Shown: positions 43,860-52,930, counted from the first letter of the stretch. The stretch: 64,000 nucleotides of DNA from JARIHC01 sp035546975 (GCA_035546975.1 DASZVS010000014.1:165720-229719); one strand, 5' to 3'. Notes: a model not told the origin generated them from the letters alone. Program-made: numbers and translations.

Positions 43860-44357
43860 ATGGCGAATTTTTCCTTTGATATAGTCAGCGAATATGACAA
43901 AGCCGAGCTCAATAATGTTTTTGACCAAGTACAGCGCGAAATGGGTAATCGTTATGATTTCAAGGGCACCCCGGCTGCCGTGGAATGGCTGGACAATGAT
44001 AAAAATGGGTTGAAGATTACCGGCAGCGGCGACTGGCAAATCGATGCTATTTTAGACATCGTGCGTAAAAAGCTGGCGGCCAGAAACCAAAGCCAGAAGC
44101 TGCTCGATACCTCGCGCGGCCTCGTCGAAGCGAACCTGAAAGCAACTAAAGACGTACCTTTTGTGCGAGGGTTGGATCAGGAAAAAGCCAAGAAAATCAC
44201 CAAGCTTATCCGCGATCAATTTCCGAAAGCTAAAACGCAAATCCAAGGTGAAGCGGTGCGCGTGACATCGGGCAAAAAAGACGAACTGCAGGCAGTAATG
44301 CAGCTCGTCCGCAATGCCGATTTCGACTTCCCTGTCAGTTTCAACAATTTCCGCTAA
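43860..44357 (+). CDS. YajQ/UPF0234-family nucleotide-binding protein
   Basis: 165 residues, the family's length. FSFDIVSEYDKAELNN at the N-terminus, RYDFKGT near 30, ILDIVRKKLAARN, and the C-terminal VRVTSGKKDELQAVMQLVR and FDFPVSFNNFR are diagnostic. Members bind cyclic di-GMP or RNA in some bacteria; the general role is unsettled. Confidence 0.93.
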   Translation: MANFSFDIVSEYDKAELNNVFDQVQREMGNRYDFKGTPAAVEWLDNDKNGLKITGSGDWQIDAILDIVRKKLAARNQSQKLLDTSRGLVEANLKATKDVPFVRGLDQEKAKKITKLIRDQFPKAKTQIQGEAVRVTSGKKDELQAVMQLVRNADFDFPVSFNNFR

Positions 44358-45463
44358 GTAGCCAACACGCCGCGAGTAGTGCCGGCACCAATATAATCGC
44401 GGATACTGCTCGCGCCGTCGCGTTCTATCCGGTCGAGCAAGCCGCGGTTAATCTGGGCAGCGACCCTACCGAGGCTTGGCCGGATGGCAGTCACTACTTG
44501 GACTGCCGAGGCGCCTGCTTCTAATTTTTCCAATGCCGCCCCAGTGTCGCCTACTGCGCCCACGCCAATGATTGCCAAGCGATCGCCGGCAGCCTCGTAA
44601 ATATGCCGCACCGTACCAGTAGCCCGCCTACGGAAGTCCGGATCGGCACCGCTCAGGCCGCCTGCCTCATTAGCCCACCGGCGGCCATATTTTGCTTTCA
44701 AATCACTAGCCATGTATGTGTTAGTAGCCACAAAGCCATCGCCCTTCTCTTCCAGCATAACTTCTATCATGTCGTCCAGTTCGGCAGGCGTACGTTCACT
44801 GTCAATTTTAATAAATAACGGCTGTTCGGCCGGCATCGCTTCACGCGCGGCTTGCACGAGTTCCCTGAAAGGTCCCTTGTCCTGAAGACCGCGAAGACCC
44901 GGGCTATTCGGCGAGGATATGCCAAGCACTATGTAGCTGGCGCAGCTGCCAAGATGCTCAATAACCTGGTTATGGGCCCATGCTGCCATTTCGTTCGGCA
45001 TAATTTTGTTGCGCCCGACATTGAGGCCAACCGGGCACGGCAGCGGCTGGGCCGCTTGCAGGTATTTTCCGACTCGCTCCATGCCGGGACTGTTGAAGCC
45101 GAGGCGGTTCAAGCCGACGCTATGATCCTGATTGATAGTCCATAAGCGCGGACGCGGATTTCCGGTTTGGGCGAACGGCAATACCGTGCCGATTTCTACC
45201 CCGGAAAAACCAAGCTGGTACAACCCATGTATAGCTCGACCCTTCTTGTCCCAGCCAGCACCCACAATAACCGGATTTTCAAACGCTACGCCCGCTACAC
45301 TCGTATGGAGGCGAGCGTCCGAGGGCCGTCCCTCAACGCCGAAAGCATACGCTTCTAACGCTTCGCGACCTACCGCCAAACCACCTAGCCCATGCAGCGT
45401 AAGCTCCGCTGCCGCTTTAAGCTGTTCGCCTTTGAACGTTTCGTAGTAGCTGCCCGCCCTCAT
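44354..45463 (-). CDS. pyrD: Dihydroorotate dehydrogenase, class 2-like
   Basis: 369 residues. FMN barrel with VIVGAGWDKKGRAIHG, GFSGVEIGTVLP, NRLGFNSPG, GLNVGRNK, and ISSPNSPGLRGLQ, which places a Ser at the catalytic base position as in class 2 (quinone-linked) enzymes. GGLSGADP and IIGVGAVGDTGAALEKLEAGASAVQ follow. Oxidises dihydroorotate to orotate. It overlaps pyrC by 4 nt. No quinone-pathway genes are in the window, so the electron acceptor is open. Confidence 0.93.
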   Translation of the reverse strand: MRAGSYYETFKGEQLKAAAELTLHGLGGLAVGREALEAYAFGVEGRPSDARLHTSVAGVAFENPVIVGAGWDKKGRAIHGLYQLGFSGVEIGTVLPFAQTGNPRPRLWTINQDHSVGLNRLGFNSPGMERVGKYLQAAQPLPCPVGLNVGRNKIMPNEMAAWAHNQVIEHLGSCASYIVLGISSPNSPGLRGLQDKGPFRELVQAAREAMPAEQPLFIKIDSERTPAELDDMIEVMLEEKGDGFVATNTYMASDLKAKYGRRWANEAGGLSGADPDFRRRATGTVRHIYEAAGDRLAIIGVGAVGDTGAALEKLEAGASAVQVVTAIRPSLGRVAAQINRGLLDRIERDGASSIRDYIGAGTTRGVLAT

Positions 45464-46743
45464 GCCTGCCTTTCAGTGGTTGCTATGTTTTTGGGGCGTA
45501 TGAGGTGCGTGTAGCTGGTATGCAGATCGCTCTCGTATTGGCTATATGCCGTGGATCGGCCGGCTTCGACCCGGACCACTTCGCCGAGCAAGTGAAAATC
45601 GCCGCCCAGGCGAACAAAGGGATTTTGCCCGTAACGCGCCCGGCCATCGTGCTCCTCAGCCGTAATCTCCTCTGACCCAGGCGTTGTCAAAACGCGGGTA
45701 AATGAGCCGTCATCCAGCGGCAAATTGAAACGCTCGCGCGGGTTAGTGCAGAACTTGGCATAGACGTCTTCCATGGCCAAGCGGCCATCAGCCACAGCCC
45801 CAAGCAATAACGGCAGCATGATGGTGTGATTGGTGACGCCGAAAGCAGGCTTATCTTTTTCTTTGTCGCTAATACGGTGCGGCGCACAGTCGCTGGCAAA
45901 TATATCGATGTAGCGCATATTACCCCACAGATATTCCTTATCCGCCTTAGATTTAAGACTGGGCTTCATGCAGCCATACCCGCCGATTAAATCTCTAACT
46001 GATTCATCCAGAAATAGATGGTGGGGCGTGACTTCGCAGGTCACGTCCATACCGGCTTCTTTGGCGGCGATAACCGCTTCCAGCTCTTGCCGTGAGGAGA
46101 TGTGCGCGATGTGAAGGGGTATTTCTTTGCCACCTTTACGATGATAAATGTCGTTGAGCAGCACCGCTACATCGCCGCCTTCAACATGGAATATAACCGG
46201 TTTTTCCGGGTTGATACGATGCCAGATTTCGGCCACCCTGGCGCCATGTCCCAGCGCTATATTATTGCCGCCGGTCGTCTCTGCCAAGTAAACTTTCAGG
46301 CCAACACACTCATCCCTAACCCGGCTGAATTCCCGGCTCAAAAAAGGTTCTTTAAGGCGGATTTTGTCCATATCCCAAAAGGCGGTTTCGGGATCCAATC
46401 CGAAGTGGATGGCGGTCGGAATGACAGCCCGGTCTTCTATTGCAGCCTGCATAGCAATTACTCTGTCGGTATTCGCAATCGGATACGGGATTTCTTCGGT
46501 CCTACCCTCAATAGTTTCGTCATAACGGCGGACTGATTCGTTTGGCATGGCAGCCATGCCGGTAATGCCTGAGTGAATAGCTGCTTCAGTATAAATTCTC
46601 AGCCCGGCTTTGCCTTCGGTGCCTTCATTAAGCGATACGAAACCGTCTTGCGTTTGTGTGTCAAAGACGCGCGGATGGGCGTGAACGTCGAATGGACCAG
46701 GTGAGAACTGCCATGTGTGTTCAGACATCTGCTCCAACGCCAT
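45460..46743 (-). CDS. pyrC: Dihydroorotase
   Basis: 427 residues, amidohydrolase fold. FDVHAHPRVFD gives the first metal His pair, LKVYLAE near 142 the carbamylated Lys candidate, HVEGGDV, IAHISS and TPHHLF the remaining His ligands, and ASDCAPH the catalytic Asp. Cyclises carbamoyl-aspartate. Start 46743 is chosen because TATAGT (46751-46756, minus) ends 7 nt upstream; ATG 46728 preceded by GGAG is an alternative. Heads the pyrC-pyrD operon. Confidence 0.92.
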   Translation of the reverse strand: MALEQMSEHTWQFSPGPFDVHAHPRVFDTQTQDGFVSLNEGTEGKAGLRIYTEAAIHSGITGMAAMPNESVRRYDETIEGRTEEIPYPIANTDRVIAMQAAIEDRAVIPTAIHFGLDPETAFWDMDKIRLKEPFLSREFSRVRDECVGLKVYLAETTGGNNIALGHGARVAEIWHRINPEKPVIFHVEGGDVAVLLNDIYHRKGGKEIPLHIAHISSRQELEAVIAAKEAGMDVTCEVTPHHLFLDESVRDLIGGYGCMKPSLKSKADKEYLWGNMRYIDIFASDCAPHRISDKEKDKPAFGVTNHTIMLPLLLGAVADGRLAMEDVYAKFCTNPRERFNLPLDDGSFTRVLTTPGSEEITAEEHDGRARYGQNPFVRLGGDFHLLGEVVRVEAGRSTAYSQYESDLHTSYTHLIRPKNIATTERQA

Positions 46744-46750
46744 ACCTTTG

Positions 46751-46756
46751 ACTATA
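46751..46756 (-). promoter_or_regulatory. -10 box of pyrC-pyrD
   Basis: TATAGT on the minus strand ends 7 nt from ATG 46743, the leaderless spacing seen across the window. Confidence 0.45.
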
Positions 46757-46827
46757 AGGCATGCTTGATTTATCGCAAGCATAAGCGGCATATATTTTTC
46801 GGAATGAATGCCAGCAGAATTGCAGGC

Positions 46828-47091
46828 TTATTTTTTACGGGGGAAAATTGCAAACAAAAGGGCCACCACAAAAGCGCAGCCACTGATAATCCAGCCGTAC
46901 AATATATTGCCTAAACTGCAGAATTCCTCTGTACACACTCTGGTTTGATACATGCTGAAGTAGACGAAAGCCGCCAATCCAACGCATAGAAAAATTGCAG
47001 AAACCCATTTATAGCGGGCGCCATACATAACCAGGAGCAACAGTATGGCGATCACGAGCGCTAAGAGAATGGGTATTACTACATAGGCCAT
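46828..47091 (-). CDS. Small three-helix membrane protein
   Basis: 87 residues with hydrophobic helices near 2-23, 30-46 and 64-82, and an outside-looking loop with two Cys (RVCTEEFCSLG). No family recognised. ATG 47091 is taken because the frame upstream of it is basic and not membrane-like and overlaps the divergent gene. Confidence 0.62.
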   Translation of the reverse strand: MAYVVIPILLALVIAILLLLVMYGARYKWVSAIFLCVGLAAFVYFSMYQTRVCTEEFCSLGNILYGWIISGCAFVVALLFAIFPRKK

Positions 47092-47152
47092 GGCTTTTAT
47101 GGTAACACCCCTTAAGCACAAGCAACAACGGTTTTGGGCTATACTAAAATGT

Positions 47153-48487
47153 ATGCCTAAAACAGAGAAAGTGGATGATCTCTTAGAACAAGCCAAAGCC
47201 GTCCTGGCCATGAACGACCGGGGCAATTACACGCAACCGGCACATGGACTGTATCCACACCAATGGTTTTGGGACAGTTGTTTTACGGCCATCGGCTGGC
47301 GCCATCTTGACGTTGAACGGGCTAAAACCGAGCTTCTCAGCCTACTCCGCGGCCAATGGGACAATGGCATGCTGCCGAACATTATTTTCCGCGACGATCC
47401 GCAATACCGCATAGACCGCAATGCCTGGCGCAGCTGGCTGAATCCATATGCGCCGAGCGACATCAGAACCACCGGGATTACCCAGCCGCCAATGTTAGCC
47501 GAAGCAGTCGTACAAGTCGGCAAAAAACTTGAATGGCCTGAGCGGCGCCTGTGGTACCGCACGATGTATCGCGGCTTGCTGGCATACCACGAATGGCTGT
47601 ACGCCGAGCGCGACCCGCACAATGAGGGGCTTATTTTGCTGGTTCATCCGTGGGAAACCGGGCTTGATAACAGCCCGCCGTGGATGGGCGAAATGCATGA
47701 TCATCTCATGCCGCTCTGGATCCGCCTCATCGAAAAAATGAAATTTGATAAGGTGATTAATTTGTTCCGCCGCGACGGTAAATCCGTCCCGCTTGACGAA
47801 CGCTTTTCTACGATCGAGTCGCTCATGCTGGTAGATACGCAGCGCCGGCTCCGCCGCAAACGTTACGACATCAATAAAATCCTCGATCACGGGCTCTTCG
47901 CTATTGAAGACCTGGTATTTAATAGCATCCTCATCCGCGCCAATACTCATCTGCAGGAAATAGCTAAATCCCTCCGCGAGGAGCTTCCCAAGGAATTACT
48001 CGAGAGCATGAAACAAACCGAAAAAACGCTCGAGGAACTGTGGGACCCATATTCTGCCCAATATTATTCGCGGGACTTTATTACGCACCGGCTGCTCAAA
48101 AATCCGTCCATCGCAACGCTTTTGCCGCTTTATGCGGGAACCATCAGCAAAGAGCGAGCGCAGAATCTGCTCCGGCTAATTGAAAACGAGCACGCCTTCG
48201 GCCCGGCCTATCCGGTACCTACCGTGCCGCTGAATTCCTTCTGGTTCCGGCGGAAGCTTTACTGGCAAGGGCCAAGCTGGGTAAACATGAATTGGCTGAT
48301 CATTGACGGCTTAAAGCGCTACGGATTTAAAGATCACGCCGAGGCGCTTACTGAAAGTACAGTCGAGATGGTGCGTAAGTCCGGCTGTTACGAATATTTC
48401 GATCCGATTAACGGCGCACCGGCCGGCGCTGAAAACTTTTCCTGGACTGCCGCGCTTACGATAGATCTCCTAAAAAACACCAGGTAA
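47153..48487 (+). CDS. (alpha/alpha)6-barrel glycosidase, GH63/trehalase-like
   Basis: 444 residues, no signal peptide. PHQWFWDSCFTAIGWRHLD near 35-53, MLPNIIF, an acidic HPWETGLDNSPPW near 181, and C-terminal FWFRRKLYWQGPSWVNMNWL with YEYFDPINGAPAGAENFSWTAAL match the glucosidase/mannosylglycerate-hydrolase group of GH63-type enzymes. Candidate acid/base residues are Asp in GLDNSP and Glu in GAENFSW. It probably hydrolyses a small alpha-glucoside or glucosylglycerate in the cytoplasm. TATACT (47140-47145) ends 7 nt from the ATG. Confidence 0.88.
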   Translation: MPKTEKVDDLLEQAKAVLAMNDRGNYTQPAHGLYPHQWFWDSCFTAIGWRHLDVERAKTELLSLLRGQWDNGMLPNIIFRDDPQYRIDRNAWRSWLNPYAPSDIRTTGITQPPMLAEAVVQVGKKLEWPERRLWYRTMYRGLLAYHEWLYAERDPHNEGLILLVHPWETGLDNSPPWMGEMHDHLMPLWIRLIEKMKFDKVINLFRRDGKSVPLDERFSTIESLMLVDTQRRLRRKRYDINKILDHGLFAIEDLVFNSILIRANTHLQEIAKSLREELPKELLESMKQTEKTLEELWDPYSAQYYSRDFITHRLLKNPSIATLLPLYAGTISKERAQNLLRLIENEHAFGPAYPVPTVPLNSFWFRRKLYWQGPSWVNMNWLIIDGLKRYGFKDHAEALTESTVEMVRKSGCYEYFDPINGAPAGAENFSWTAALTIDLLKNTR

Positions 48488-49546
48488 CTATTCGTCGAGT
48501 TGCGGCTTTTCGAGCAGCATTGGTTCGACAGATATTTCCGTATCGGTGATTTTTACGACGTCGCGGTCAATTTTGCCAAGTTCTTTATACGTATTGTTGA
48601 AATGCCCTACGGTTGTGCCGAGGCTGCTGCCAAGCCGCTGCATGTAACCATTGTGCGCAATTAAATGCTTGCGCAGCTGCTCGACATTTTTGCGGATCTT
48701 TTCGGTGTCTTTGTGAATTTCGATGGAACGCAGGCCTTGGGCAACAGTCTGCAACATGGCGCTGAGCGTACTGGGCCCAACGATAGTAACTTTCTTCTCG
48801 ATGGCGTACTGCATGAGATTGCGCCCCGAAACGTTGCCGACGCCGACTTTATTTGCCAAAAGGTCGTAATAAATTGCTTCGCTTGGTATAAACATCAGCG
48901 CCTGGTCAAGCGTACCCTTGCCCGGCCGGATGTATTTTGCCGTTTCGTCGATCCGTTTTTTCACATCTTCTTTGAAGGCCCGCGTGAGAGCTTCGCGCTC
49001 CCCTTCTTCGGCTTCCAGCAGGCGATTATAATTTTCCAGCGGAAACTTGCTATCCAGCGGCAGCAGCTTGTCGTCCAGCTTGACGACGGCGTCTACCACC
49101 AGGCCCTCGCCAAGCCTATATTGCAGTTCGAATGTGCCGGCCGGCAGGACATTTTCCAGGATCTGTTTGAGGTAAAACTCGCCGACTACGCCGCGCTGCT
49201 TCGGATTCTGCAAGACACTCTGTAATGACTTAAGTTCGGAGGCGATGTCGCCGACGTTCTTGTTGGTACCCTCCAGCTTTGTCAGCTTCTCCGTGACTTG
49301 CTGCAAAATTTTTATGCTGGCAGCCGACTGCGAAGCGATCTGCTTGTTCGATGCACCGAGTTGGTCGCTCAGTTGTTTTTGCAGGCCGTCTTTAAGGTCG
49401 CCCATCGATTTAGTCAGTTCAGTCATATCAGCTTTCAAGAGCAACGCGCTTTCGCTATCTGTTGACGGTTTGCGTAACAGCAAAAAAAGCACAATCCCGA
49501 ACAAGCCGAGCACTAATACCCCCAAAACAACAAGCGCAATAATCAT
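48488..49546 (-). CDS. rmuC: RmuC-family DNA recombination protein
   Basis: 352 residues: an N-terminal membrane helix (MIIALVVLGVLVLGLFGIVLF), a coiled coil (about 45-115), and the RmuC nuclease-like domain with GVVGEFYLKQILENVLP, LDSKFPLENYNRLLEAEE, MFIPSEAIYYDLL and VGPSTLSAMLQTVAQG. RmuC limits inversion and recombination at repeats in E. coli. TACAAT (49553-49558, minus) ends 6 nt from ATG 49546; longer in-frame reading from 49594 passes through the promoter. Confidence 0.9.
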   Translation of the reverse strand: MIIALVVLGVLVLGLFGIVLFLLLRKPSTDSESALLLKADMTELTKSMGDLKDGLQKQLSDQLGASNKQIASQSAASIKILQQVTEKLTKLEGTNKNVGDIASELKSLQSVLQNPKQRGVVGEFYLKQILENVLPAGTFELQYRLGEGLVVDAVVKLDDKLLPLDSKFPLENYNRLLEAEEGEREALTRAFKEDVKKRIDETAKYIRPGKGTLDQALMFIPSEAIYYDLLANKVGVGNVSGRNLMQYAIEKKVTIVGPSTLSAMLQTVAQGLRSIEIHKDTEKIRKNVEQLRKHLIAHNGYMQRLGSSLGTTVGHFNNTYKELGKIDRDVVKITDTEISVEPMLLEKPQLDE

Positions 49547-49610
49547 ACTTATATTGTACGCTATAAACCCCTGGGCGGTATAGCTATTAGACATAGAAAA
49601 ACCTATAACT

Positions 49611-49616
49611 TATAAT
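49611..49616 (+). promoter_or_regulatory. -10 box of the 124-aa protein gene
   Basis: TATAAT ends 7 nt before ATG 49624; TTG 49618 is too close to be the start. Confidence 0.5.
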
Positions 49617-49623
49617 ATTGCAA

Positions 49624-49998
49624 ATGAACGAGAGTGTCGTAAAACCTGAGGCGCTCGGCCTGCCTCCTGCCAGAGAAAGCAATGATTTTATTCTGGGAGC
49701 CTACGGAATTGTAGGTTTTCTGGGTGGGCTCTGTCTCTCCGCCTCCACCCATCAACATGACCTTGCCGTGAGCGGGGCGGAAATTTGGGGCACAGCCGCC
49801 CTCGCCGCATTTGGCGGACTAAGCCTTACCGATAAAGTTCGCCACTGGAGATACAACCGAAGACTGAATAGTTGGCTAGCCGATGAAAGCCACTTGTACA
49901 CCAAAGAAATTAATACAGAAGTGAAAGGCCATTTTGAAAATGGTTATCAAGTTCTTGTAAATTGGGCCTACAGACAAGAAAAAAAGAAACGTACGTAA
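49624..49998 (+). CDS. Unrecognised 124-aa protein with two hydrophobic segments
   Basis: Residues 22-40 (ILGAYGIVGFLGGLCLSAS) and 52-68 (EIWGTAALAAFGGLSL) could be membrane helices; the rest is a charged helical tail ending in EKKKRT. No family recognised. The gene lies between divergent rmuC and convergent ykuD-like genes. Confidence 0.65.
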   Translation: MNESVVKPEALGLPPARESNDFILGAYGIVGFLGGLCLSASTHQHDLAVSGAEIWGTAALAAFGGLSLTDKVRHWRYNRRLNSWLADESHLYTKEINTEVKGHFENGYQVLVNWAYRQEKKKRT

Positions 49999-50000
49999 TC

Positions 50001-50714
50001 TTAATTTTTAACTGTCACGGCCGTACCCACGGGCATCCAGGAATACAGCCATTTGGCAGTGCTAAGCGGCAGCTCCACGCAGCCGTGTGAAGCCTTCGAC
50101 GAGTTCGGGTCAACGTTGCCGAAGTCACTATTTGGCCGCCACGTAGCATCGTGGAAGCCGTATGTGCCGTATTGGTTCTGCAAGAACGGCATCCAGTACG
50201 AAACAGGATCACTCCAGTCGCCCGTTGAATCTGATCCAGTTAGCGTTACATTGGTTTGCTTGTCATATACATGATAGGTGCCACGGGGTGTTAAATCCGC
50301 CGGGAGATATTCCATACCCGTAACAACCGGGCTATCGTACACCACTTTGTGCCGCATGCAGGCCCAGAGATGGCGTTCGCTTACGCTGACTATAACAAGC
50401 TTATCCAAGGAATTATCGGCGCATTCTTTGGGGCCGTCAGCCGTTGCGGCAGCCTGGGACGCAGGATTCGGCGCGGCAGCACCACCTGAATGCCGGTTGC
50501 CATAAGCCCTTACTGCCATAAATGTGCCGCCTACAATAACAACGGCTACCGCCACGCTCAAAAGCGTCTGGAAATATTGGCGAAGCGGCAAGGGCTTAGC
50601 CTTCGGCTTTTCATTCCGCCGGCTAGTAGGGTGCCGATCTGAGGTATAAAAGGAATAGTTAAGCAGACCGGGACGAATGGTTTTACCGTTTAAAGATGAG
50701 GATTTCATAGCCAT
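50001..50714 (-). CDS. L,D-transpeptidase (YkuD domain), membrane-anchored
   Basis: 237 residues. Basic N-terminus, a membrane helix near 55-72 (LLSVAVAVVIVGGTFMAV), an Ala/Gly/Pro-rich linker, then a YkuD domain from about 105: KLVIVSVSERHLWACM, PRGTYHVYDK, GFHDATW and the catalytic SHGCVELPLSTAKWLY with Cys near 214. Forms 3-3 cross-links or attaches proteins to peptidoglycan outside the membrane. Start could be ATG 50714 or 50708. Confidence 0.93.
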   Translation of the reverse strand: MAMKSSSLNGKTIRPGLLNYSFYTSDRHPTSRRNEKPKAKPLPLRQYFQTLLSVAVAVVIVGGTFMAVRAYGNRHSGGAAAPNPASQAAATADGPKECADNSLDKLVIVSVSERHLWACMRHKVVYDSPVVTGMEYLPADLTPRGTYHVYDKQTNVTLTGSDSTGDWSDPVSYWMPFLQNQYGTYGFHDATWRPNSDFGNVDPNSSKASHGCVELPLSTAKWLYSWMPVGTAVTVKN

Positions 50715-50833
50715 ATTGATTGCGTAAAGTGCAGCAATTACCCCGTATCTTACCCTTTTTGTTTGTATTTTTGCTGTATGTATTTTTATAGTAGCGCTTT
50801 TATTATACCACTTTCCCCTTGCGGGAACACCCT

Positions 50834-51559
50834 TTATACAAAACGCGTCACTAAAAATATAAACGCCACGCCCACAAGAGTCAGACTGAAGCTTTTTCGG
50901 GATGATTTGGCCGCGTGGGCCTGCGGCAACAGATTACTGGCGCTTATGTAAAGAATCAGGCCGGCAAAAAATCCTAAGTATATCGCTAACGATGTTTGCG
51001 ACAGAGTGAAAACTAGACTGGTAAGACCGCCGGCAATCGGCATAAGGATGACTACTGCCAGCCACCGCTTAATGTGCGAAAGCTTATTTTTGTGGAATAG
51101 CATGAACGTCGTCGTATCAAAGCCGTCGGCAAAACGGTGCCCGATAACGGCTAGCGCCACTGCAATGCCAACTGCGGAACTAACCTGAAAAGCCACGCCG
51201 ATGCTAAGCCCATCCAAAAAACTATGGCCGCTAAGAGCAATGGCACGTGCCGTGCCAAGCCGCGGGTGGCGGTGCGGCACATATTCCTCCTCGGTGCCTT
51301 CATGCAGAGGGACAAACCGCTCAAACACATGAAACAGCAAAAATCCGGCTGTCATGGCGATCATCGGCCACACGGGATCAAGCTTCTGCGACTGCACGAT
51401 GTCGAAGATTTCTGGCAGTAGATCGAAAGTAACCAGGCCGAGGACCAGCCCGGCAGTAAGTGCCAAAGCCATGTCCAGCCATTTTTGGCTGCGAATTGCC
51501 GTATAGCCGCCCACGAGGGCAGCGGCCGAGGCGGCCACGGTAAGCAGAAAAACGATCAT
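50834..51559 (-). CDS. ZIP-family divalent metal transporter
   Basis: 241 residues, mostly membrane helices. The signature helix IV reads ALSGHSFLDGLSIGVAF near 107-123 and helix V VIGHRFADGFDTTTFML near 140-156, both with metal-binding His/Asp. A His-bearing loop (HEGTEEEYVPHRHP) lies between helices III and IV. Imports zinc or another divalent cation. TAGAAT (51566-51571, minus) ends 6 nt from the ATG, and an operator-like repeat lies at 51590-51606. Confidence 0.9.
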   Translation of the reverse strand: MIVFLLTVAASAAALVGGYTAIRSQKWLDMALALTAGLVLGLVTFDLLPEIFDIVQSQKLDPVWPMIAMTAGFLLFHVFERFVPLHEGTEEEYVPHRHPRLGTARAIALSGHSFLDGLSIGVAFQVSSAVGIAVALAVIGHRFADGFDTTTFMLFHKNKLSHIKRWLAVVILMPIAGGLTSLVFTLSQTSLAIYLGFFAGLILYISASNLLPQAHAAKSSRKSFSLTLVGVAFIFLVTRFV

Positions 51560-51589
51560 GCAGCGATTCTACAGTAACTATTAAATTTA

Positions 51590-51606
51590 TTGCAAACTTG
51601 TCGCAA
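51590..51606. promoter_or_regulatory. Operator-like element upstream of the ZIP gene
   Basis: TTGCAAACTTGTCGCAA differs at one base from the element at 52914-52930 near the Fur-family gene. It is an imperfect palindrome with arms TTGCnA and TnGCAA and occupies the -35 side of the ZIP promoter. The similarity extends outward: TTAT on the left and TTGCATCAT to the right are shared by both sites. Confidence 0.65.
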
Positions 51607-51641
51607 AATATCTTGTATTTGCATCATTTTATAGATTCATT

Positions 51642-52025
51642 CTAGCGTTTTCTGGCGCAGGGCTTCCCCGAACGGCAGGCCTCGCATTTTGCGGGATCGT
51701 GAGCGTCTTCATGTTCGTGCGCGTCATTTTCATCCCCATGCTCATTACCGGCCCCACCCAATAAACCAAGCTGTTCACCGGCGCTGTTTGCCAGACCTTC
51801 CATATGAGGATGCAGGCAGGCCATGGCTCCGAGCGTCATCGCCATTTGGAACGCCATATCTATTTGCCCGCGGTCCCGGGCTTCCAGAACGACTTCCCGC
51901 AAGCTATGTAGAGCTAGTTCATCATCGGGCTGGCTTGCCGAAAGCTCAATGAGTTCGTCAAATCGTATGCCAAGTTCTTCCTCGGTAAATGCATGAAAGC
52001 TGGTGTCAAGAATTTCGGGGCTCAT
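51642..52025 (-). CDS. His/Cys-rich putative metal-binding protein
   Basis: 127 residues. The first 90 look like a small helical domain (tetratricopeptide-like spacing is possible). The C-terminus is a metal-binding tail: HGDENDAHEHEDAHD followed by CEACRSGKPC. Such tails bind zinc, nickel or copper. It overlaps the upstream 286-aa gene by 4 nt and lies between two operator-like elements, so it is probably part of a metal-responsive regulon. No family assigned. Confidence 0.75.
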   Translation of the reverse strand: MSPEILDTSFHAFTEEELGIRFDELIELSASQPDDELALHSLREVVLEARDRGQIDMAFQMAMTLGAMACLHPHMEGLANSAGEQLGLLGGAGNEHGDENDAHEHEDAHDPAKCEACRSGKPCARKR

Positions 52026-52882
52026 TCGCCGACTATCTGTCTTAGGTTTGTAGTGAGGTCCGGAGTTTGGTTAGTGCGGCTCTTTGTCGCTGCAAGCGTT
52101 TTGCCAACGGCAAGCTCGCTTGCAGATAAGGCTACGCCGAACAATTGCTTTTCAGATGGCAGTTGGTCTTGCCCGCCAACGAGCAACGTAACCCTTTCGT
52201 CCAAGGCAAATATGCCAGGACGCACGAGGCGGGTTTGCCCGCCTACTTTAAAATCTTGGCGGCCGGCTTTGCTGAAATTTATACCAAATGTGGAGGTACC
52301 TTCTTTGGTGCCCGCAGCCAGACGGTGCACGTCATGATGGGCATTGCCGAGGCCGCTGCTAGAAACTGCTACCATCGCCGGCGCCAGAGCGCCCGCATTG
52401 GCAATGTCGGAAGATGAATGTTCTTCTGATACTTCCGCCTCGTCCTTGACGTATTCTGTTTCTAAAAGCGCGTGTTGCATATCAGTAATTGCCGGTGCGG
52501 ATGGTTCTACGAGCAGCATCGCTACCCGGTGCCCGCCCCGCAGCACAATAGCCGGGCGGGTGAGCCTTTTGGCGCCGTCGGCTGTTTGCACGTCTATTTG
52601 GGCAAGCCCGCGCAAGCCTTCAAAATTGCGAGCCACGGCAGTGAGCGGCGGAGCCACTACATAACGCCCATTTTCCATTTTGGGATCTGGGAGATCGCGG
52701 CGGTCGGCAGCTACCAGCAAAGCCGCTTCAAATAATCTGAATGCAGGCCTTGGTACATTTTCCTGCGCCGGTTCGTAAAAACCGCTCTGTTTATCGGCAG
52801 CTGAAAAGACCGTATCGGTGGCAGTTTCTAAATCTGCAAACGAATCTTCAAGCTGGGTTTGGGTAAGTACTACTTCTTTCAT
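52022..52882 (-). CDS. Unrecognised 286-aa protein divergent from the Fur-family regulator
   Basis: No family recognised; no signal peptide or membrane helix. N-terminal helix (MKEVVLTQTQLEDSFADLE), then mixed strands including RPAIVLRGGHRVAMLLVEP, a His pair in GNAHHDVHRL, and VRPGIFALDERVTLLVGG. Start at ATG 52882, with AT-rich -10-like sequence directly upstream. It shares its promoter region and operator-like element with the Fur-family gene. Confidence 0.7.
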   Translation of the reverse strand: MKEVVLTQTQLEDSFADLETATDTVFSAADKQSGFYEPAQENVPRPAFRLFEAALLVAADRRDLPDPKMENGRYVVAPPLTAVARNFEGLRGLAQIDVQTADGAKRLTRPAIVLRGGHRVAMLLVEPSAPAITDMQHALLETEYVKDEAEVSEEHSSSDIANAGALAPAMVAVSSSGLGNAHHDVHRLAAGTKEGTSTFGINFSKAGRQDFKVGGQTRLVRPGIFALDERVTLLVGGQDQLPSEKQLFGVALSASELAVGKTLAATKSRTNQTPDLTTNLRQIVGE

Positions 52883-52913
52883 GTATATTATTGAAACAAA
52901 ATCGCAATATTTA

Positions 52914-52930
52914 TTGCAAATTTGTCGCAA
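52914..52930. promoter_or_regulatory. Operator-like element between the 286-aa gene and the Fur-family gene
   Basis: TTGCAAATTTGTCGCAA, imperfect palindrome, with flanking TCGCAATAT repeated at 52902-52910 and 52925-52933. It lies 8 nt upstream of the TATATT -10 box (52938-52943) of the Fur-family gene and about 30 nt from the divergent start, so one protein could repress both. Confidence 0.65.
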
